Position numbers and translations under genes: made by a program. DNA of 64,000 nt. Origin: Bog-473 sp963787485. GTDB lineage: Bacteria; Actinomycetota; Acidimicrobiia; Acidimicrobiales; RAAP-2. Positions 45,803 through 55,155 of the stretch are shown in pieces; positions within the stretch are counted from its first letter, which is position 1, and each line of letters starts with the position of its first letter. The DNA is taken from the NCBI GenBank assembly GCA_963787485.1, contig CAWBDF010000006.1, forward strand, positions 372,001-436,000, written 5' to 3'. The notes beneath the pieces were generated by a model, which saw only the letters and a list, made by a program, of their open reading frames with translations, was not told the origin of the DNA and ran no database searches.

Positions 45803-48208
45803 ATGACTGCCACCGCTGCGCCCAGGACAGGAACCCCGGTCCAAGCGGGTGAACTCGGCCAACTCGATGCCTACTTCAGAGCCGCCAACTACCTGACGGT
45901 GGGCCAGATCTACTTGATGGACAACCCGCTGCTCAGCCGGCCCCTTGCCCCCTCCGACATCAAACCGCGCCTTTTGGGGCACTGGGGGACGAGTCCGGGT
46001 CTCAACTTCTGCTACGCCCACCTCAGCCGCTGCATCAAGGCGGACGACCTCAATGCCCTTTTCGTTTGCGGCCCCGGCCACGGTGGCCCCGCCATGGTCG
46101 CCAACACCTGGTTGGAGGGCACCTACAGCGAGCTCTATCCCCACGTGGCCCGCAACGTCAATGGCATGGCGCGACTCTTCCGCCAGTTCTCGTTCCCCGG
46201 AGGTATTCCCAGCCACTGCAGCCCGGGAGTACCCGGTTCCATCCATGAGGGCGGAGAACTGGGGTACTCGCTGAGCCATGCCTTTGGCGCCGCCTTCGAC
46301 AACCCTGATCTCCTGGTTGCCTGTGTTGTCGGTGACGGTGAGGCCGAGACAGGTCCGGCCGCGACCGGTTGGCACTCCAACAAATTCCTCGACGCCTCTC
46401 GCGATGGCGCCGTGCTGCCAATCCTGCATCTCAACGGCTACAAGATCGCTGCCCCGACCGTGCTGGCCCGGATCCCCGCACCCGAGTTGATGGCGCTCTT
46501 CAGCGGTTACGGCTACCACCCGGTGCTCGTCGAAGGCGGCTGGGACGGTGAGAGCCCCGCTGAGGTCCACCCCCGCATGGCAACGGCGCTCGACGGTGCC
46601 CTGGCCGAGATCGCCCAAATTCAGAAGTCCGCCCGGCTGCATGGTGCCGCAGCTCGCCCTGCCTGGCCCATGGTCATTCTGCGCACTCCCAAGGGTTGGA
46701 CAGGACCCAAGGTCGTCGACGGCCTTCAGGTCGAAGGTACGTTCCGGGCCCACCAGGTGCCGCTGGGCGAGGTCCGCACCAACCCTGAGCACCTGGCCCA
46801 GCTCGAAGCATGGCTTCGCAGCTACCGGCCCGAAGAGCTGTTTGGCGCCGACGGTGCCCCGATTGAGGCGATCTCCACTTTCCCTCCGGTGGGCGATCAG
46901 CGCATGAGCGCGAACCTTCACGCCAACGGCGGACTCCTGGAGGCCGACCTCGAACTGCCCGACTTTTGTGACTACGCGGTCGACGTGCCCACCCACGGGA
47001 CGGTGATGCATGAGGCGACTCGGGTCCTCGGCTCGTTCCTACGCGATGTCATCGACCTCAACCCTTCCTCGTTCCGGCTCTTCGGACCGGACGAGACGTC
47101 GTCGAACCGGCTGCAGAACGTGTTCGAGGTCACCGATCGCACCTGGGACGCCGAGATGGTGCCCGGTGACGACCACCTGGCCCCCGATGGCCGGGTGATG
47201 GAGGTTCTCTCCGAGCACCAGTGTCAGGGCTGGCTGGAGGGGTACCTCCTCACCGGACGCCACGGCCTGTTCAATTGCTATGAGGCATTCATCCACATCG
47301 TCGACTCCATGTTCAACCAGCATGCCAAGTGGCTCAAGTCGAGTGCCGAGGTGCCGTGGCGCCGCCCGATCGCGTCGTTGAACTACCTGCTGTCGAGCCA
47401 CGTCTGGCGTCAGGACAACAACGGGTTCTCACATCAAGATCCCGGCTTCATCGACCATGTGGTCAACAAGAAGGCCGAGATCGTCCGGGTCTACTTCCCG
47501 CCCGATACGAACTGCCTACTCTCGGTCGCCGACCACTGCCTGCGCTCCAAGAACTACGTGAACGTCATCGTGGCCGGCAAGCAACCCCAACACGACTGGT
47601 TGAGCATGGACGAAGCGCTGGACCATTGCACCAGGGGGCTGGGGATCTGGCAGTTCGCCTCGAATGACGGGGGCTCGGTACCCGATGTGGTTATGGCCTG
47701 TTGTGGGGACATCCCCACCCTCGAGACATTGGCCGCCACCCAGCTGTTACACCAGCACCTGCCTGAGCTCAAGGTGCGCGTGGTCAACGTCGTCGACCTC
47801 ATGCGCCTCGAACCTGATACCGAGCACCCCCACGGCCTCTCGGATTCTGAGTTCGACACCATCTTCACCCCGTCGAGTCCGGTGATCTTCAGCTACCACG
47901 GCTACCCGACACTCATCCACCGCCTCACCTACCGCCGGAGGAACCACGGCAACCTTCACGTGCGCGGCTACAAGGAGGAGGGCACGACGACCACGCCCTT
48001 CGACATGGTGATGCTGAACGACCTCGACCGGTTTCACCTCGTCATCGACGTCCTCGACCGGGTTCCCCAGCTCGAACCAAAGACTGCTGCGTTGCGCCAG
48101 CAGATGGTCGACGCCCGCCTCGATGCGAGGCGCTACGGGCGCGTGCACGGGGAGGACCCGCCCGAGATTTCGGGGTGGCGCTGGACCGGCGATGCTCTGG
48201 TCCGTTGA
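45803..48208 (+). CDS. xfp: Xylulose-5-phosphate/fructose-6-phosphate phosphoketolase
   Basis: 801 residues, the family length. It cleaves xylulose-5-phosphate (or fructose-6-phosphate) with phosphate to acetyl-phosphate and glyceraldehyde-3-phosphate (or erythrose-4-phosphate), using thiamine diphosphate. Seen: YLTVGQIYLMDNPLLSRPL, FVCGPGHGGPAMVANTWLEG, GIPSHCSPGVPGSIHEGGEL, VVGDGEAETGPAATGWHSNK (the family signature and ThDP site) and SSLNYLLSSHVWRQDNNGFS-type sequence ASLNYLLSSHVWRQDNNGFS. ATG 45803 follows GAGGAG. Acetyl-phosphate would feed the divergent acetate kinase. Confidence 0.96.
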   Translation: MTATAAPRTGTPVQAGELGQLDAYFRAANYLTVGQIYLMDNPLLSRPLAPSDIKPRLLGHWGTSPGLNFCYAHLSRCIKADDLNALFVCGPGHGGPAMVANTWLEGTYSELYPHVARNVNGMARLFRQFSFPGGIPSHCSPGVPGSIHEGGELGYSLSHAFGAAFDNPDLLVACVVGDGEAETGPAATGWHSNKFLDASRDGAVLPILHLNGYKIAAPTVLARIPAPELMALFSGYGYHPVLVEGGWDGESPAEVHPRMATALDGALAEIAQIQKSARLHGAAARPAWPMVILRTPKGWTGPKVVDGLQVEGTFRAHQVPLGEVRTNPEHLAQLEAWLRSYRPEELFGADGAPIEAISTFPPVGDQRMSANLHANGGLLEADLELPDFCDYAVDVPTHGTVMHEATRVLGSFLRDVIDLNPSSFRLFGPDETSSNRLQNVFEVTDRTWDAEMVPGDDHLAPDGRVMEVLSEHQCQGWLEGYLLTGRHGLFNCYEAFIHIVDSMFNQHAKWLKSSAEVPWRRPIASLNYLLSSHVWRQDNNGFSHQDPGFIDHVVNKKAEIVRVYFPPDTNCLLSVADHCLRSKNYVNVIVAGKQPQHDWLSMDEALDHCTRGLGIWQFASNDGGSVPDVVMACCGDIPTLETLAATQLLHQHLPELKVRVVNVVDLMRLEPDTEHPHGLSDSEFDTIFTPSSPVIFSYHGYPTLIHRLTYRRRNHGNLHVRGYKEEGTTTTPFDMVMLNDLDRFHLVIDVLDRVPQLEPKTAALRQQMVDARLDARRYGRVHGEDPPEISGWRWTGDALVR

Positions 48209-48244
48209 GCTACGAGCGAGACATCCGTTCAGGGGATTGAACAC

Positions 48245-49459
48245 CTATTGGGAGACGCAAGTCGTCGTCAGCCCGTAGGGGGTCGTCAACTTGTTGTTCC
48301 GAATTCCCGCGTAGAAGAAGCAGTTGTTCGCCTCCGGTTTTCCTTGGGTGAACGTCAAAGTCGGCACCATGCCGCCGAGGGTCGTCGAGTGGAGCGCGTA
48401 GACGCCGTTGCGTAGGGCGCCCGGAGTCACCGGGTTGGCCGTCCCAACCTTGCCCGCATTGGCTGCCGCGGCGATGAGCAACCCCGTCGTCCACTGGAAA
48501 ACCGCCTCGTCGTTGTAAGCCGGTGACTTCGTCAGCGACGGCTCGTACTTGTTGAACGCGTCGGTCATCGTCCGGATGCCGGGAACCTTGGTGTCGAAGA
48601 AGGGGACGTTCGCCTCGGCGGCGATCATCCCGTTCGTGCCCGGCGCCCCGACGAACGACTTGGCCCAGGCGCCACCCGACTCCACCAAGTGCGGGGCGTA
48701 GCCCTGTTTCGCGCAATTCTGCAACACCCGCAGCCCCGTGTCGGAGGTGTCGGCGATGAACAGGCCGTTTGCTCCGGCCTGCTTGGCGCCGAGGCACTGG
48801 GCGGTGTAGTTGGGTGCGGACGCGGAGACGGCGGCGCTGAAGGGGACTGTCACCCCGTACTTCTTGCCCACCGCGGCGTAATAGGGGACCGCCTGGCTGC
48901 AGGCTGAGAACTCCGTGCAGTAGACGACCGCTACCTTGTTCGCCCCGATCTTCTTGGCGGCCAGAATCTCCTCTGTGGGTGAGACCAACTCCCCATTGAC
49001 GGTGGTGAACGCGTCGGTTGTGTTGCTAAACGTCGCAGTGGCATTGGTCGTCACGAACACCGGGATGCCGGACGCCATGACGACCGAGCCCCATGCGGCA
49101 TCATTGCCATCGGCGTCGACGAGCCCGATGATGCCGTCACCGAGCAGCTGCTTGGCATCGACGAGGGCCATGCCGGCGTCACCAGGCTCCCGCTTGAGAA
49201 AGAGCTGGATAGGGTGACCGTTGATGCCCCCATGAGCGTTGGTCCAGTCGACCCATGCGGTGAAAGCCCCGTAGCCGTCGAGATCCTCCTGACCTCCGAC
49301 TATCTGGCCCAACCATCCGATCTTGATGGGCGCGCCCGTCGGCTGCTTGGCACCCGCGGAATCGGAAGACAAGCCCAGCGCTCCCGCCATGAGCGCAAGC
49401 GTGCCAAGCACACTTGCGAACCGGACATACCAACCTCTACGCGCATCTGTCACGACCAT
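48245..49459 (-). CDS. LivK-type periplasmic substrate-binding protein
   Basis: 404 residues with a Sec signal peptide (VRFASVLGTLALMAGALGLS, cleavage near AGA-KQ, no lipobox Cys). The mature part is a Peripla_BP_6 fold: PIKIGWLGQIVGGQEDLDGY, AWVDWTNAHGGINGHPIQLF, LVDADGNDAAWGSVVMASGI and VAVVYCTEFSACSQAVPYYA. It binds amino acids, amides or aromatic acids in the family. No permease or ATPase genes are adjacent, so it is an orphan that may serve a transporter elsewhere. Four cysteines in the mature part are unusual but compatible with disulfides. Confidence 0.88.
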   Translation of the reverse strand: MVVTDARRGWYVRFASVLGTLALMAGALGLSSDSAGAKQPTGAPIKIGWLGQIVGGQEDLDGYGAFTAWVDWTNAHGGINGHPIQLFLKREPGDAGMALVDAKQLLGDGIIGLVDADGNDAAWGSVVMASGIPVFVTTNATATFSNTTDAFTTVNGELVSPTEEILAAKKIGANKVAVVYCTEFSACSQAVPYYAAVGKKYGVTVPFSAAVSASAPNYTAQCLGAKQAGANGLFIADTSDTGLRVLQNCAKQGYAPHLVESGGAWAKSFVGAPGTNGMIAAEANVPFFDTKVPGIRTMTDAFNKYEPSLTKSPAYNDEAVFQWTTGLLIAAAANAGKVGTANPVTPGALRNGVYALHSTTLGGMVPTLTFTQGKPEANNCFFYAGIRNNKLTTPYGLTTTCVSQ

Positions 49460-49623
49460 CGCCCCCCCACGGCCTATTTCCTTGGGCGAGCCATCCTTCC
49501 ACCTTTGGCACCTGACCGCTCAAGGATCTTGTCGGCTGCCCCGGCAGAGCTTCCGCTGACGCAGCGCATCCCCGATAGCACGACGGCCCGGCGGGTCTCT
49601 CTGGGTAGCCGCCAGGCTCGTTG

Positions 49624-50271
49624 TCAGGGTTCAATCGCTGAACCCCAAGTGTTCCAGTAGGCGACCCTCTCGGCCGGAAGCCTCACGGCGGGTCTGAACT
49701 CGCTACCGACGGTGTAGGCAACGGGCAACAGTGCCACCTGGGTGACCTCGCCGTACGGGATTCCCAGCACCTCCGCGGCCTCCTCCTCCTTGAAGAGGTG
49801 CTGCGTCGTCCACGCCGCTCCGAGCCCACGGGATCGCAAGGCAAGCATCAAGCTCCAGGTGGCAGGGATTATCGACCCGTAGAAAGAGGCAGTAGTGATG
49901 CTCGGAGAGTTCTCGAAACGGCCTCGGACACATGGGATGATGTGGACCGGCACGTCGGCCAGCACTTGCCCCAAATGCCGGGAGCTCTCATACACGCGCC
50001 GGGTTTGGGGATCCTTCTCTTGGGCGAGATTGGCTTCGAGGTACCTGTTGCTGGCGTTGTAGAGCGACGCCAGGGATGCCCGCTTGACGGGATCGGTCAC
50101 GATCACCCATCGCCAGCCCTGTCCGTTCTGCCCTGTCGGGGCTTGAATCGCCAGCTCCAGGCATTCCAACAGCACCGCCCGAGGAACGGGCCGCGAGGTG
50201 TCGAGCCTCTTGCGGACCGAGCGAGTTGTGGTCAAGACATGGTCTATTGCCGTGGTGTCCAGGTTCGTCAT
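49624..50271 (-). CDS. Nitroreductase-family FMN oxidoreductase
   Basis: ATG 50271 is preferred because GGAGG (50282-50278) sits six bases upstream; an ATG at 50277 directly abuts it. The 215-residue product has the FMN-binding TTRSVRKRLDTSRPVPRAVL, AIQAPTGQNGQGWRWVIVTD and the late LGAAWTTQHLFKEEEAAEVL and LGIPYGEVTQVALLPVAY. Family enzymes reduce nitro groups, enones or flavins. It is divergent from the LLM-class oxidoreductase gene with 111 bases between. Upstream of the orphan binding protein on the same strand. Confidence 0.88.
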   Translation of the reverse strand: MTNLDTTAIDHVLTTTRSVRKRLDTSRPVPRAVLLECLELAIQAPTGQNGQGWRWVIVTDPVKRASLASLYNASNRYLEANLAQEKDPQTRRVYESSRHLGQVLADVPVHIIPCVRGRFENSPSITTASFYGSIIPATWSLMLALRSRGLGAAWTTQHLFKEEEAAEVLGIPYGEVTQVALLPVAYTVGSEFRPAVRLPAERVAYWNTWGSAIEP

Positions 50272-50382
50272 GGTCATCCTCCGAGAGTCCAACCCAACAG
50301 TTCGTCATCGTGGTCATTCAGACATCTTCATCGTTATGCTCGCCGGTGCGATCTCCAGTGGACGATGGGGAAGGAGCGCAGC

Positions 50383-51288
50383 ATGAAGTGGGGCCTTCTG
50401 TCGGCCATGAGCGGTCCGTTCGTGCAACCTGAGCTGGCCGCGGCGCTTGTCACCGTGGCGGAGGAGGCCGGATTCGAGTCCGTATGGGGTGGCGAGCACA
50501 CCGTCATGCCTGTGGGGTACCGATCCGCCTATCCATTCGCGGAGAGCGGTAAGTACGAGCCGCTCGGAATCTCGGATGCTCCGGCCACTGGAGATGAGAC
50601 GCCCTGGTCCGATCTCATCACGTGGTTCGCCTTCGGCGCTGCCCTCACGACGACCTTGCGCTTCGGCAGTGGTGTCATCGTCCTGCCCCAACGCAACCCG
50701 GTCCATTTGGCCAAGCAGGCAGCAACCGTGGACGTCCTTTCGCACGGGCGCGTCATGCTCGGTGTCGGCGTCGGCTGGCTGCGCGAGGAATTCGATGCCC
50801 TGGGAGCTTCGTGGGAGGACCGGGGACGACGAGCCGAGGAGTACATCGCCGTGATGCGGGCGCTCTGGCGCGAACACCAGGCAGCGTTCCACGGTCGATA
50901 CGTCGAACTCGACCCCGTGTACCTCTTTCCCAAGCCCGTTCAAGCTGGAGGAGTTCCGATCCATGTCGCCGGCCACGGCACCATCGCGGCGCGCCGAGCT
51001 GGCCGCCTTGGAGACGGCTACTTCCCGGCGATCTACCCGAATTCCCGTGTTCCCGAGCTGCTTCCGAAGCTGATCGACGAGATGCGCGCGGCCGCCAGCG
51101 ATTCCGGCCGCGATCCCATGACGATTGAGGTCACGTCGGGTGGCGCCCGTACTGTCGAGGCGACCAAGTGGTATGCCGACATCGGCGTCGACCGGTTGCT
51201 CATAAAGGCGCGCTCGATCGAGCCCGGTGCGTTGCGCGACGAGCTCCTGCGCTTCGGCGACGATGTGATCGCCAAGACCCAGGACTGA
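50383..51288 (+). CDS. LLM-class (luciferase-like) F420- or flavin-dependent oxidoreductase
   Basis: 301 residues, TIM-barrel. Seen: ALVTVAEEAGFESVWGGEHT, TLRFGSGVIVLPQRNPVHLA, KQAATVDVLSHGRVMLGVGV, GWLREEFDALGASWEDRGRR and PIHVAGHGTIAARRAGRLGD, all standard for the actinobacterial F420-dependent LLM group (TIGR03619-like). Start ATG 50383 with GGGGAAGGAG upstream. Likely reduces or oxidises a hydrophobic substrate; cofactor F420 is inferred from the clade, not proven by sequence. Confidence 0.9.
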   Translation: MKWGLLSAMSGPFVQPELAAALVTVAEEAGFESVWGGEHTVMPVGYRSAYPFAESGKYEPLGISDAPATGDETPWSDLITWFAFGAALTTTLRFGSGVIVLPQRNPVHLAKQAATVDVLSHGRVMLGVGVGWLREEFDALGASWEDRGRRAEEYIAVMRALWREHQAAFHGRYVELDPVYLFPKPVQAGGVPIHVAGHGTIAARRAGRLGDGYFPAIYPNSRVPELLPKLIDEMRAAASDSGRDPMTIEVTSGGARTVEATKWYADIGVDRLLIKARSIEPGALRDELLRFGDDVIAKTQD

Positions 51289-51413
51289 AGCGGCCCGTCA
51301 CATCACGCACGTCACGCTCTTGGCGTGGCGGTCTTGGACGTGTCGGTTCTCGGGTCCCCCCGTTCAGCAAGGGCCCAGCGGGCGTACACGCGGATCGGGG
51401 TGGACAGAAGTCG

Positions 51414-52067
51414 TCATCGGTCGTCGTGATGCGTCACGAGGTGCTGGTCGATCGCGATCGACACTGCGTGGGCTTGTGTTCGTGCTCCAAGCTTGTCGAA
51501 CAGACGTACCTTGTGGCTCTCCACGGTCTTCACCGCGACGCCGAGGCGACGGGCGATGGCCTTTGTGGTCAGCCCTTCTGCGAGCGCCGACAGGACTTCT
51601 CGCTCCCTCGGCGAGAGAGACGTGTGTGACGAACCATTACTACTTGACAACCGGCGCCACTGTTCAAGCACGACGCTCGCCACTGAGGCATGGAGCACGA
51701 CCCCCCCGCGGGCGACGCTGAGGACAGCATCGGCAATGTCCTGAGGTCGGGAGTCGTATGTGAGATAGCTCGACGCTCCCTGTTCGAGGACCGAAATCAC
51801 TTGTTCAGGGGATGGATTGTCACTGAATACGACGACCTTGGCCCCGTGGTGGCCGATCTGTTTGACAGCGTCTGCGACCGCGCAGCCCGCCAAGGGATCT
51901 GAGAGCACGATGACGTGGGGCGCATATTGTGACGCGGCGACGACGGATTCTTCCACGGTGGCGACTTCGCCGACGACCTGCATACCGCGCTCGGTGCAGG
52001 CGCGGCCCAGAAACTCGCGAACGAGCTGGTTGCGATCGCCGACGACAACTCGGACAGTGGACGTCAC
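51414..52067 (-). CDS. NarL/LuxR-type regulator with degenerate receiver domain
   Basis: 217 residues: a receiver-like domain then a LuxR helix-turn-helix (SPREREVLSALAEGLTTKAI, ARRLGVAVKTVESHKVRLFD). Aligning to NarL, the phosphate-acceptor Asp is replaced by Ser (PHVIVLSDPLAG), one of the two N-terminal acidic residues is Arg (VVVGDRNQLVREFL) and the switch Lys is Tyr (SSYLTYDSRPQD). Phosphorylation control is therefore unlikely. The GTG start overlaps the stop of the gene at 52064-52474. Its DNA-binding part is very close to the one at 55788. Confidence 0.88.
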   Translation of the reverse strand: MTSTVRVVVGDRNQLVREFLGRACTERGMQVVGEVATVEESVVAASQYAPHVIVLSDPLAGCAVADAVKQIGHHGAKVVVFSDNPSPEQVISVLEQGASSYLTYDSRPQDIADAVLSVARGGVVLHASVASVVLEQWRRLSSSNGSSHTSLSPREREVLSALAEGLTTKAIARRLGVAVKTVESHKVRLFDKLGARTQAHAVSIAIDQHLVTHHDDR

Positions 52068-52474
52068 GTGCTCGAACGCGGGTCTGGTCTCGGGAGACGG
52101 ACGGCCGGGTACTCGCTCTCAGGTGTCGTCCGGGTGACTCGAAGGCGGTCGGCGCTCTCTGCTGCCTCGTGGGCCCGCTTGCCTTCTTCGCGCGGCGTTC
52201 TGATCAGGCGTGCAGCCGTGAACATCTGGTTGAAGTCAGCTATCACGGCTTGGGTGGAGGTTTCGGCACGGTCGGCCTTCGGCCGGGTCAAATCGGCCCG
52301 CTCCTTCTTGCAACTGCAAACCAACTCCTCCGTCGTCCTCGCCTTCATGACGTCAACGTCTGGCCGTATCGCCAAGACCTCCTCAAGACCGGCACCGGAG
52401 AGTTCGATGGAAGCGAACACGCGATCCTCATGCATCCCTCCGTCCTGGTTCGGCGGGCGGAGCACGACGGCCAT
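52064..52474 (-). CDS. Hypothetical protein coupled to the pseudo-receiver regulator
   Basis: ATG 52474 has GGGAAAGG about five bases upstream and opens a 136-residue frame ending at TGA overlapping the regulator's GTG (GTGA). It contains RVFASIELSGAGLEEVLAIR, VDVMKARTTEELVCSCKKER and FNQMFTAARLIRTPREEGKR, with a charged, probably helical C-terminus. Third-position GC is fairly high, which supports coding. No family recognised. Because of the coupling it may be a partner or ligand-sensing protein of the regulator; this is inference and the gene itself is uncertain. Confidence 0.45.
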   Translation of the reverse strand: MAVVLRPPNQDGGMHEDRVFASIELSGAGLEEVLAIRPDVDVMKARTTEELVCSCKKERADLTRPKADRAETSTQAVIADFNQMFTAARLIRTPREEGKRAHEAAESADRLRVTRTTPESEYPAVRLPRPDPRSST

Positions 52475-52716
52475 GCCGCCTTTCCCTGTCGTAAGCCAAT
52501 CTCCGGGGCTAATCTGGCCCGCCGACAATGGGTAGATCAGCCTTGGTGGATTATACCTATGCCCCCGTCGGAAGGCACCAGTCGGCTGTCTGGCTCGCCG
52601 AATGGGACACCCATTGAGGCCTGGCTGGACGCCGCGTTCGCGGCCAGCAGCCCGAAAACACCCGTAAGGAGTATCCCCCATACCGCCCAGGGCAAATTCG
52701 GTGGTATCGATGGTGC

Positions 52717-53661
52717 ATGACCCGGTGGCCCAGACGAAAGGGCAAAGAATCCCAGCTCACGAAGCTGCGGGCGCACGTCGAGACCACGTGGGCGATCGGC
52801 TGCACCCTTACTGGAGACGAGGCGACCGCCGTCGAGGTCGTCAGGCAGGTTGCTCGCGGGACACTGCCCCAGACGCTCCGATTCCGCGAAAGCGGCCTGA
52901 GACTCGAGGTCGTGATCGCGGCGACAGAGGCGGCTGCCGGCCGGGTGTTCAGTCCCCTGGATCGTCGGGCCAGGGCCGGTGCGTACGCGGCCGCCCTCAG
53001 CCCCCAGGCCTCGGCCTTGAGACGTGCTTTCAGCCGCCGAGTGTCCTGGGACGTTCAGGCCCTCCTGTGGGCTACAGAGGTGGAGGAAATCGCCGAGTCG
53101 GACGTCGCGTCCCGGCTGGGCCAGATCCATCCGGGTAGGGAGGCCGGTCGAACCACCTTACGCCTTGCCTACCTCGATCTTCGTAAGGACCTTCATGCCA
53201 ACTGTACGGCGGCCCTCAGAGACGTCTTTGAGTCCGCTGCGGGCCCCGCGGGGCGCGCCGCGGACTCTCATCTGAGCTGGTGCGCTCCGTGTCAAGCTGA
53301 GATACGCTGGCTGACCCACCTTCGATCGGCTTTGCTCAGCCTGCCCCCGGCCATGCCGCCCGACGTCTGGGAGGAAGCACGACGGCTCGCCTTGAGAGAT
53401 ACCGGACCGCGATCGTACGACTCCCTCCGTTTCGACGGGGCCGCCCCGTCAGGCGATGCCGTCTCGGCCCAACCATGGCCCTCCCCGACGGACTCGCGAA
53501 GAAGGGCCGTGGTCCTGGTGTCGGTGGCCGACCAGGCGAAAGGGGCAGTCGGCGACCCCACCAGCGCCACCAATGGCCGTGAATCTGCGACCGTCGGCCG
53601 CGCCGTTGAGGCCCAGAAGGTCAAGGGTCGGAAGGTGGTGAACCTTGTCGTTCAGCGGTGA
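52717..53661 (+). CDS. Sigma-factor-like protein with C-terminal zinc anti-sigma (ZAS) motif
   Basis: 314 residues. The N-terminal third is helical like a worn sigma region 2 (HVETTWAIGCTLTGDEATAV). Then comes VSWDVQALLWATEVEEIAES and DVASRLGQIHPGREAGRTTL, which match ECF region 4 in helix spacing. It continues NCTAALRDVF and HLSWCAPCQAEIRWLTHLRS, an H-x3-C-x2-C motif with an upstream Cys, exactly the ZAS pattern. The last 100 residues are low complexity. It looks like a sigma-like module carrying its own zinc anti-sigma part. No membrane helix. Convergent with the UDP-sugar dehydrogenase gene. Confidence 0.6.
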   Translation: MTRWPRRKGKESQLTKLRAHVETTWAIGCTLTGDEATAVEVVRQVARGTLPQTLRFRESGLRLEVVIAATEAAAGRVFSPLDRRARAGAYAAALSPQASALRRAFSRRVSWDVQALLWATEVEEIAESDVASRLGQIHPGREAGRTTLRLAYLDLRKDLHANCTAALRDVFESAAGPAGRAADSHLSWCAPCQAEIRWLTHLRSALLSLPPAMPPDVWEEARRLALRDTGPRSYDSLRFDGAAPSGDAVSAQPWPSPTDSRRRAVVLVSVADQAKGAVGDPTSATNGRESATVGRAVEAQKVKGRKVVNLVVQR

Positions 53662-53707
53662 CACTTCGCGCAACGGCTCGTATGCCGAGAGCTGCAACCC
53701 GGCGAAA

Positions 53708-54988
53708 TCAAAGATGTTCGACGTGGTCGCCTTCGAGTGCGTGCCGCGTGTCGAGGACGTACCGTGCGTGCGTGGTGACGACATCGAGGTCGAAGGCGTC
53801 GTGATCCGTCAGCAAGACCACCGCATCGGCCGAGGCGATCTCCTCGGGGCTGGCGTCGACCAGGGCGATGCCACTCATCACGTCGGAGTCGAGAACGTAG
53901 GGATCAACTGCCCTCACCTCGGCACCGTAGGACAGCAACTGCTTGGCCACGGCCGCCGAGGGCGCTCCCCGGGCGTCGCCGGTGTTGCGCTTGTAGGCCA
54001 TCCCGAGCACGAGGACTCGGGCACCGCGCAGAGCCTTGCCATCTCGATTGAGGGCGTCGATGAGACGCCGCACCACATAGTCGGGCATGTGCTCGTTGAT
54101 GTCATTGGCCAGCTCAACGAAGCGGAACGACTTCCCGATCCGTCGCCTGACCCGCCACGACAAGTAGCTCGGATCGATGGGCAGGCAATGGCCCCCGACT
54201 CCAGGCCCAGGGTGGAAAGGCATAAAACCGAAGGGCTTGGAGGCCGCGGCATCGATTGCCTCCCACACGTCGATGCCCAATTCAGCTGCGAAGACGGCCA
54301 GTTCGTTCACCAAGGCAATATTGACGTGCCGAAAGGTATTCTCGAGCAACTTGGTGAGCTCGGCCTCGTGGGTTCCCGAGACCGGGACGGTACGGTCGAC
54401 CAGGGTCCGGTAAAAACGATCGACCCGCTCCAGGGAGGCTTCGTTGATGCCCGAGACCACCTTCGGCGTGTTGGTCAGAGTCCAGACCTGGTTACCGGGG
54501 TCGATCCGCTCGGGACTGTAGCCCACGAAGAAGTCTTCACCGGCGATCAGGCCCGACCCCTCTTCGAGCATCGGCACCACGAATTCCTCTGTTGTACCTG
54601 GGTACGTGGTCGACTCCAAGACGAAGAGGGCACCCGGGCGGACGTACCGGGCCAGGGTGCGCGAGGCGGCCTCAATGAAGGAAAGATCTGGGCGACCTTC
54701 GGTCAGGGGTGTCGGCACCGTGACGATGGCCACATCGAACCCTGCGCAGGAACGACTCTCGGTGGATGCACGGTACCGGCCTGTCCCCAGGGCGGACTGC
54801 AGGTCCTCGGCCGTGATGTCCTCGATGAACGATTCGCCGACATTGAGCTTCTTTATCCGCAACTCGTCGGTGTCGTAGCCGACGACGTCATAGCCGACGA
54901 CAACGCTTCGTATCGCCAAGGGGAGTCCGACGTACCCTTGCCCGACGATGACGACCCGGGTCCCATCGCTTCGCCGAGTTCCTGGCAT
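53708..54988 (-). CDS. UDP-glucose/UDP-N-acetylmannosamine 6-dehydrogenase family enzyme
   Basis: 426 residues. The start VVIVGQGYVGLPLAIRSVVV is the NAD-binding Rossmann motif; VIVTVPTPLTEGRPDLSFIE, LESTTYPGTTEEFVVPMLEE, AELTKLLENTFRHVNIALVN (catalytic Lys and Asn) and GPGVGGHCLPIDPSYLSWRV (nucleophile Cys) follow, then the C-terminal domain with GMAYKRNTGDARGAPSAAVA. The YPGTTEE and FHPGPGVGGHC words favour the WecC/WbpA/Tuv-type branch over UDP-glucose dehydrogenase. It makes a UDP-uronic acid for a surface polysaccharide, fitting the downstream glycosyltransferases. ATG 54988. Confidence 0.92.
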   Translation of the reverse strand: MPGTRRSDGTRVVIVGQGYVGLPLAIRSVVVGYDVVGYDTDELRIKKLNVGESFIEDITAEDLQSALGTGRYRASTESRSCAGFDVAIVTVPTPLTEGRPDLSFIEAASRTLARYVRPGALFVLESTTYPGTTEEFVVPMLEEGSGLIAGEDFFVGYSPERIDPGNQVWTLTNTPKVVSGINEASLERVDRFYRTLVDRTVPVSGTHEAELTKLLENTFRHVNIALVNELAVFAAELGIDVWEAIDAAASKPFGFMPFHPGPGVGGHCLPIDPSYLSWRVRRRIGKSFRFVELANDINEHMPDYVVRRLIDALNRDGKALRGARVLVLGMAYKRNTGDARGAPSAAVAKQLLSYGAEVRAVDPYVLDSDVMSGIALVDASPEEIASADAVVLLTDHDAFDLDVVTTHARYVLDTRHALEGDHVEHL

Positions 54989-55155
54989 GCGTGCATCGTT
55001 GCACAGCGTCCCCACAGGGCGGCACCCCCATGGGGGGATTCCCTGCTGCCGATCCAGTGCGCCGCGGCAGGTTCGATCGGGCGGGGCAGGTTCAGTACCT
55101 GCCGGAAGATGAACATGGAGATGTCCGTTCAGCAAGCGACGAGATTGGAGGCAAC

